From Parascedosporium putredinis (lineage: Eukaryota > Ascomycota > Sordariomycetes > Microascales > Microascaceae), in the NCBI GenBank assembly GCA_949357655.1, contig CASHTG010000017.1:2046001-2110000 (forward strand): DNA of 64,000 nt, in the 5' to 3' direction. Below are positions 58,307-64,000 of the stretch, one piece after another. The notes beneath the pieces are model-generated. The model saw only the letters and a list, made by a program, of their open reading frames with translations. It made no database searches and was not told where the DNA came from. The stretch's first letter is position 1; the number at the start of each line of letters is the position of its first letter. Made by a program: the position numbers and the translations under genes.

Positions 58307-59780
58307 TGTTATACAAGGAAGGGACTTGGTCGGGTTCGTTGGTAAATTTTGCGCCTAACGGTTGCTGAGGTCCCCTCTACTTATTCGTTGAGTGAATGAG
58401 GGATGTGAGGACTGTGTGTCACGCGCGGCGAATTGCAGAATCGGTACGTCGGCATTCAAAACACCCTTCTTGCGCGTTGTTCTGTACCGAACCCTGCAGG
58501 CCGGAGGACGTGTTTTGTCTCGGATGGGGCGCCGCTTCAGTAAAGGATAAATTGATCGTTATCGCAAAATGTTTCGTCTCAGGAGCATGCCCCCGTTTTG
58601 TTGAATGAAAAAGGATTTCGCAACGAGGCAACAGCGGCAAAAGCACACTGAGGTATGGGCGATCGCTGAGGGGGGAAAATTGTACAAGACGAGATCGTAG
58701 TTGAAGATAAAATTCGATACTATCCGGACGCTTCGGGAATCTGGTGGAAGGCAGCAGTTTCTATTAATGCACTACCAATCGAAGGAGGAACGTGGCCTTG
58801 GAGTTGGGCCCTGTGGTTGGTACGAGAGGGACAATGTAGCGCAGTGAGCCAAAGGTGGGATGCGATGGAGGATCCTGGGGTAGAACTGTGTTGGTTCGTT
58901 CTTGTTGAGAAAATAGGGAGGAAATGACAGGCTAGAAGAGAAGAAGAAGAATAGCACCGAAAATACCTATCGTAAAAGGGAGGGAAGAATTACGAGGGAG
59001 CAGATGATGTTTAAAGGAGGGTGTTCGCAAGAAGGAGAAAGGCAGTCTCAAAAGAGAAAGGATAGGAGTGGCCTCTTTTGCGCCAATCTCGCTGCGCGGA
59101 AAGGTGCAGCAGGAGGATGAAGGGGGCCAATAAAATGAAACTTGTGGTTCAAGAATGGCTGTGCATGCTTGATGTCTCGTAGGTTATTAGCTAAGCTAAC
59201 ACATGCATTGTTTCAACTTGTTACCAGTTGCTATCATATGTCGTGCTCATAGAAGTTGGAGCGACAAAGACCAGCCTTGACCAAGGAGCATCCCTTTCTT
59301 GAGTGGGGGTTTCGTCTTTGATAACTCGGCGCGGGAATGTAAGGTAGATGTAATCATGGAACCAATTCCACATGTTCAACATATTGCCACATCATGTCAA
59401 AGTGAAGAACCAAGTGTTGAAGTCGACGGCTGTATATTTGTGAGGACAGCCCTCGGATCGGACTGGAGCCACCAGCTCTAGATCTATCACGTGACTCAAT
59501 CAAATTGAGTGCCTGAGTCCCCGTCGTGATGATGAGAGGTACGTACTATTACTGGTCTGGTACGTACCGAATCAGAAAGGTTGGAGCTTTGCTTGCATGC
59601 TGGGATTTTTATCCGCCTCGCGTGCTGTAGACTTGACACGCTTTTCGACGCATTTCATCCACGAACGACGGTCATTCAGCATTTACTTCAGTCTACCGCC
59701 GAGCTCTCTCACGTCACGCGCTTGGAAATAATAGTCCGCGTAGAGCAGAGCATATAGAACTCGATTCGAACGGCTCCTCA
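58307..59780. other. Divergent promoter region SED5/SF3A1
   Basis: About 1.5 kb between two essential genes transcribed away from each other; no gene seen. Confidence 0.6.
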
Positions 59781-61547
59781 ATGGCTGCGGCAGTGGCAAA
59801 CGGCGATGCCGCCGTTGTCCTCGACGAGTTTAAGCCACCCGCCGGCATCGTTCTCCCTCCCCGCGAAATCCGTAATGTGCTCGAGAAGACGGCCGGCTAC
59901 GTGGCGCGAAACGGTCCTGTATTCGAAGATAGGATACGAGAAAAGAAGAGCAGAACCCCAAGTTCAGCTTTCTAAACCCCCAAGATGCCTACCACGCCTT
60001 TACCAATGGCGGCTCGACGAGATCCGGGCTGGGCGCGGTACCGCCATCGCGGCAGGACGCGCAAACGAAGCAGCGACGGCGGAGCAGAAGCCTAAGGGTC
60101 CCCCGAAACCACCGGATTTTGAGTTCTCGGCCCGCATGCCACGCCTGAACCAAAAGGATCTAGAGGTGATTCGGGTGACGGCCATGTTCGTGGCGCGCAA
60201 CGGACGACAGTGGATGACGACGCTGGCGCAACGGGAGGCAGGCAATGCGCAGTTCCAGTTCCTGATCCCGAGCCACACCTTCCACAGTTTCTTCCAGCAC
60301 CTGGTGGACCAGTACGCAACACTAATCCGAGGGCACGGGCTTACGGGCGAAGGGGGCAAGCTTAAGGAGGAGCGCGTGGCGGAACTCAAGCGCAACGTCG
60401 ACGAAAAGTACCATGTTCTTGCGCGGGCGAGGCAGCGGGCCGAGTATGCCAAGTATGAGCAAATGGAGAAGGCTAAGAAGGAGGAGGAGGAGGAGGAGAA
60501 GCAGCGCGAATTTGAGCGGATCGATTGGAACGATTTTGTCGTCGTCGAGACCATCACCTTCACGCAATCTGACGCCACGGCGAACCTGCCGCCCCCGACC
60601 ACGCTATCCGACCTACAGTACGCCTCGCTCGAGGAGAAGAATAAGCTCTCCATCAACCCGAGCATGCGCATCGAGGAGGCCATGCCCACCGACGAAGATA
60701 CTCCTATCCACGCTCCCGCCGCCCACCAACCCTTCCCTCCCCGTCCACACAGGCTACGCGCCTAGCCACCCCGCCCCGCAGCCACAGTATCCTGCGGGAC
60801 CTTCCTACCCTGGCGCAATGCCATCTCACACCCCGACACCGTCTACTGTATCGTCTTTGCCTGTGCCGCCGGTCGGTGGCCGACGAGCAGCCGAGGAGGA
60901 AGAGGAGGAGAAGAGAATACGCGAAAGAGCTGAGGCCCGTGATCGAGCACACCAGGCTCAGGCCAGTGCGGCGGGTGGGGCGCCAATGAGGATCAGGGAG
61001 AACTACGTGCCAAAGGCGGCACAGCGGCCGGCCAAGCCTGGCGGATCGCTAACCCTGTGCGCGTACTGCAAGCAGATGATCCCCGTTGACGAGTTAGAGG
61101 AGCATATCAGAAGTAAGTCTAACCAACGCTGGCCTTTAATTAAAACACAAACCCGACCCCCGTCCCCCCACCCTTGCTCGATGAATACAAATGCTAACCG
61201 CTTCCTTTTTCGCTTCCCGTATAGTCGAACTCCTTGATCCCCGATGGAAAGAACAAAAAGCCAAAGCAGACGCACGCCACCTGATAACGGACCTTTCACA
61301 AGTAGACGTGGCGCACAACCTCAAGCGGCTGGCTAGCCAACGGACGGACGTGTTCGACGGGGTGACAGGCGAACCGGTGTCGGAGGAGGAGCAGGCGCGG
61401 CGCAAGAAGGCGGCGACGACGCATAGTTTTGATGGGAATCCGGACGGCAAGAGCCAGGCGCACATCAACCATTTGCAGCGGATGACGATGGAAGAGCAGA
61501 TCAAAGCGATTCATGATAGGTTTGGCGGCACGGCGGGGCAGCAGTGA
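59781..61547 (+). CDS. PRP21: Splicing factor 3a subunit 1 (Prp21/SF3A1), frame broken 3 times
   Basis: A U2 snRNP subunit needed for prespliceosome assembly. Exons 59781-61112 and 61225-61547, intron 112 nt (GTAAGT, CCGTATAG). About 551-552 residues. SURP module 1: PPREIRNVLEKTAGYVARNG ... then FYQWRLDEIRAGRG; SURP module 2: LEVIRVTAMFVARNGRQWM ... FQHLVDQYATLIRGHG. A charged KKEEEEEEKQREFERIDWNDF helix, a Pro-rich linker, MRIRENYVPKAAQRP, CAYCKQMIPVDELEEHIR and HNLKRLASQRTDVFDG follow. Breaks: CCCC 59956-59959 (restores RTPKFSFLNPQDAYHAF), TTT 59999-60001 (restores AFYQWRL) and CCC 60715-60717 (restores PPTNPSLPVHTGYAP; two bases lost or one gained). All three lie in homopolymers of an essential gene, so assembly error is the natural reading. 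Confidence 0.93.
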
Positions 61548-64000
61548 GCGGGTCTGCCCGTACAACGGGGAAGGGGAAATCATAAGAAGAGAGTGTTCTC
61601 TTCCATGCAAGTTTTGGGCGATCTAGGCGTATCGATGGGATTTGTTTTTCCTTCCACCTTTTCCCTCATCGTTTTGTCTCCTTTTCACCCATTTCACAGG
61701 TGAATTCTCTTCTCGACGCATCTAGGTGGCGGTACACAGGAGATTGATTGACCACTCTCTGTTCCACCCTCGAGCACCCGGAACGCGGAAGAATAGTGTA
61801 TCTGTACCACCAAAGAATAAAGAAAAAGGTACCAAAGAGTCATAGAGGCCCTAATAGAAAACACCGGATATCCCCCACCTGTGGAAATAAGGAGGAAAAG
61901 GCATGGCGTCTTCAACGTCCAGGCCTTCTAGGGAAGTCTGTGGATATTATAAAAAGGCCTGTGGGAAATCAAGTCCAAACAATATGACATAGGGTCTTGC
62001 TAGTCGACAGATTGTTACCACGCCCCCTTTCTTCCAATGTGTCAATAGCGATGTGGTGTTGAAAAACGTGCCGGATCGCTTTCTCCAAGATACACGCAGT
62101 GCACAATGGTGAAATTCAATGGTTTTTCTCTTTTGAAGCAAGCTCTCTCCCTACATGTAGAAATCTCTTACCCGCATGCACTAAACCCCCGCCCGGGTTC
62201 CATATTCACTTGTGAATAAGCGGGTGCTCATGAAAACCAGCTTCAGTTTGGGAATGCGACTCGCTCATCAGCCTGGGCCTAGTATCGAGGGCTTACAAGG
62301 AAGATTGGGGTTGCTAGTACCTCGGTACGGTTATGCAGCCATCAATCTATAATTTTAGAACACTCCCTTCTTCTCAACCAGAAACAAGCGAGGCTTGAAT
62401 ATGCCTTATTTCAAGATGCTTCCTTCGGTTGATGGTGATGGCTATCACGTCGAAGATGTAAACCTATAAAGCTTATAGATATGTAGAATCAAGCTAAGTT
62501 GTAGTTCAATCTTTAGACAAACTGCTAATTTCCCTATTTTGATCGATACCGTAGGTTGGTACGAACTTTGAAAATCTTGGGAGTAGAGACAATATCCCAG
62601 TAAGCCTCAAAGGTAGAACCATGTCTAATGTTAGAACTCGGTTTCGCTCTAAAGACGGGGTTCCTTCGAAAGGGAGTCTTTGAAGTAAGAAAATGTTACT
62701 AAACTGTCCCTCAGAGGTTTCTTGGATCCCCTGGCTCCTCTACCTGAACTCCTTCGCGGCCTCTTTGAAGATTAAGTGAACCAACCCCCTCGAGGAGCGA
62801 TCCAGTGATCCATTGATGTGACGGATTTTTGGGTCGGCGTGGCAAGCGTGGCTGCAAAGAATGGCAAACCCCAGGAAAAGCAAAGTTAACGCTTACCTAA
62901 CCTGGTAGGGGTCTAGAACAATTCCAGGTGGTCCTTCACTTAACGGCGCTGCGCTACTTGACTGCCAGCTCCACAAACCCGCAGGTCGGAGGGAAGACTC
63001 CTGAATTTGACCCGAAGACCCTTCCGGCAGGCCTGCTTTCCTCCCTCCTGTCATTCCCAGTGGTCTGGTCCCGTTGCCGTCACCCCTCTAGTCTAACGAG
63101 TAGAAAGGAGACAAAGAGACCACCAGTCTTTCAATCAGGAATCGTTCGCCTCATCTCGGTTGCCACTCCCGAGCGCCCCTCCCGAAATTCTCACAGCTGA
63201 TTATTTCCACTCCATCACAACCTCGGGGCATTATTTGATTTTTGGGTCGCACTCTTCCTCACTACTTTTCCTTGCCGAGTGGCGCTGGATACAGTCAGGA
63301 AAAGGCAAGCTTCAGCCCCTTATAATATATATAGACCTGAAGTTGCTTAGCCCCGCTCTTGAAGCTGACACGGGGTTTCTCCAACTCCCTCCTTGACACC
63401 AACCAATATCAACCACCCTGCAAGATTGGGTTTGTATCGCTCGTCCCCAAACTACGCGACTCGTTCCACCAGATTACGAGTTACTTTGCGAGCCACGCCA
63501 TGAGCACTTTGACACGACGAAGCGGCCCAGGCCTCTTTCAAAATTGATCCACCAAGTGGTAGGAGAGGAGGTCCATCTTGTCGCTGTTTTACCCGAACCG
63601 CTTCTGTGGGAGCTGCACGACAGACGAGCTGGTTCTCTTCTCAGTCGGCGGCCTAGCTAAGCGCGGCTGCCGATATACCAGCATCGTTGCATCGTATCCT
63701 ACCGTGGCAATACTGCAGATTGGCAAATAATAGTGAACGTGGGGTTCTGTCGAGGCGAAATTATGGCGAAGGCACAAATTATAGCCGGGCCAAATAAAAA
63801 AGGGGCATTGCCTGGGAAATTGTAGGCGCGGCCCAGCAAAAGAGCCCACGCCTCGCCGACCCTAGCCTCACACAAGGAAAAGGTTTGCCTCCAAAGAGCT
63901 CGGTTACCACCTGTTGAGCCCCTTGTGTGGCTTTGCTAACGTCTAAAATCCAGGACTGGAGCAAGGCGACGCTGTGAAGCCACCTGTAGATCGGAAGCGG
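61548..64000. other. Intergenic to the window end, no gene supported
   Basis: About 2.45 kb. The first few hundred nt are SF3A1 3' flank. The remaining frames (up to 90 codons, for example 62928-63200) have no credible ATG or recognisable product. A gene could begin beyond 64000. Confidence 0.5.

Noticed and set aside
57067..61547. Programmed ribosomal frameshifting in SED5 and SF3A1
   Set aside because: Breaks are at unrelated C, G and T runs without slippery heptamers, and similar breaks occur in most genes of the window; assembly error is simpler.

Overview
The window looks like nuclear DNA of a filamentous ascomycete (Pezizomycotina, probably Sordariomycetes). Genes are cut by short introns of 64-289 nt with GTAAGT/GTATGT-like donors, CTAAC/CTGAC-type branch sites and YAG acceptors. 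Intergenic gaps run from 0.2 to 7 kb. There is a HET-domain gene, an Ayg1-type polyketide hydrolase, and housekeeping genes of clear fungal type. I found no tRNA, rRNA, CRISPR array or recognisable transposon.

Layout. 1-14 kb is sparse: a small signal-peptide membrane protein (3082-3736 +), one unidentified candidate exon (4372-4653 -), a proline-rich single-pass membrane protein (6313-7196 -), then almost 7 kb with no supportable gene. 14-22 kb holds a secreted choloylglycine-hydrolase/penicillin-V-acylase-like enzyme (+), aspartate-semialdehyde dehydrogenase HOM2 (-) and a secreted Gly/Asn-repeat protein (-). After a 6.5 kb gene-poor gap, 28-46 kb is denser: S1/P1 nuclease (-), a PQ-loop vacuolar amino-acid transporter (+), NAC-alpha EGD2 (-), ribosomal protein eL14 (-), FMP46-like redox protein (+), RNA polymerase III subunit RPC11 (-), fumarase FUM1 (+), a HET-domain protein (+) and glucosamine-6-phosphate N-acetyltransferase GNA1 (+). 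49-62 kb holds an Ayg1-like hydrolase (+), a KduD-type SDR (-), an aldo-keto reductase (-), the Golgi syntaxin SED5 (-) and splicing factor SF3A1/PRP21 (+).

The most striking property is that 14 of the 19 confident genes can be read only by assuming single- or double-base length errors in their exons. Almost all of these lie in short homopolymers (C, G, T or A runs of 3-6). They hit essential genes (SED5, SF3A1, RPC11, eL14, FUM1, HOM2), and every one can be explained by loss of one or two bases. This is best read as uncorrected homopolymer error in the assembly, not biology. For broken genes the coordinates run from start to stop, and the evidence lists exons and break points.

Functionally this is a mixed housekeeping neighbourhood (translation, Pol III, splicing, ER-Golgi SNARE, TCA cycle, Asp-family amino acids, UDP-GlcNAc) with a few accessory genes: HET, the acylase, the Ayg1/SDR/AKR trio, the nuclease and the repeat protein. 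The genes are individually transcribed, often as convergent or divergent pairs; nothing resembles an operon.
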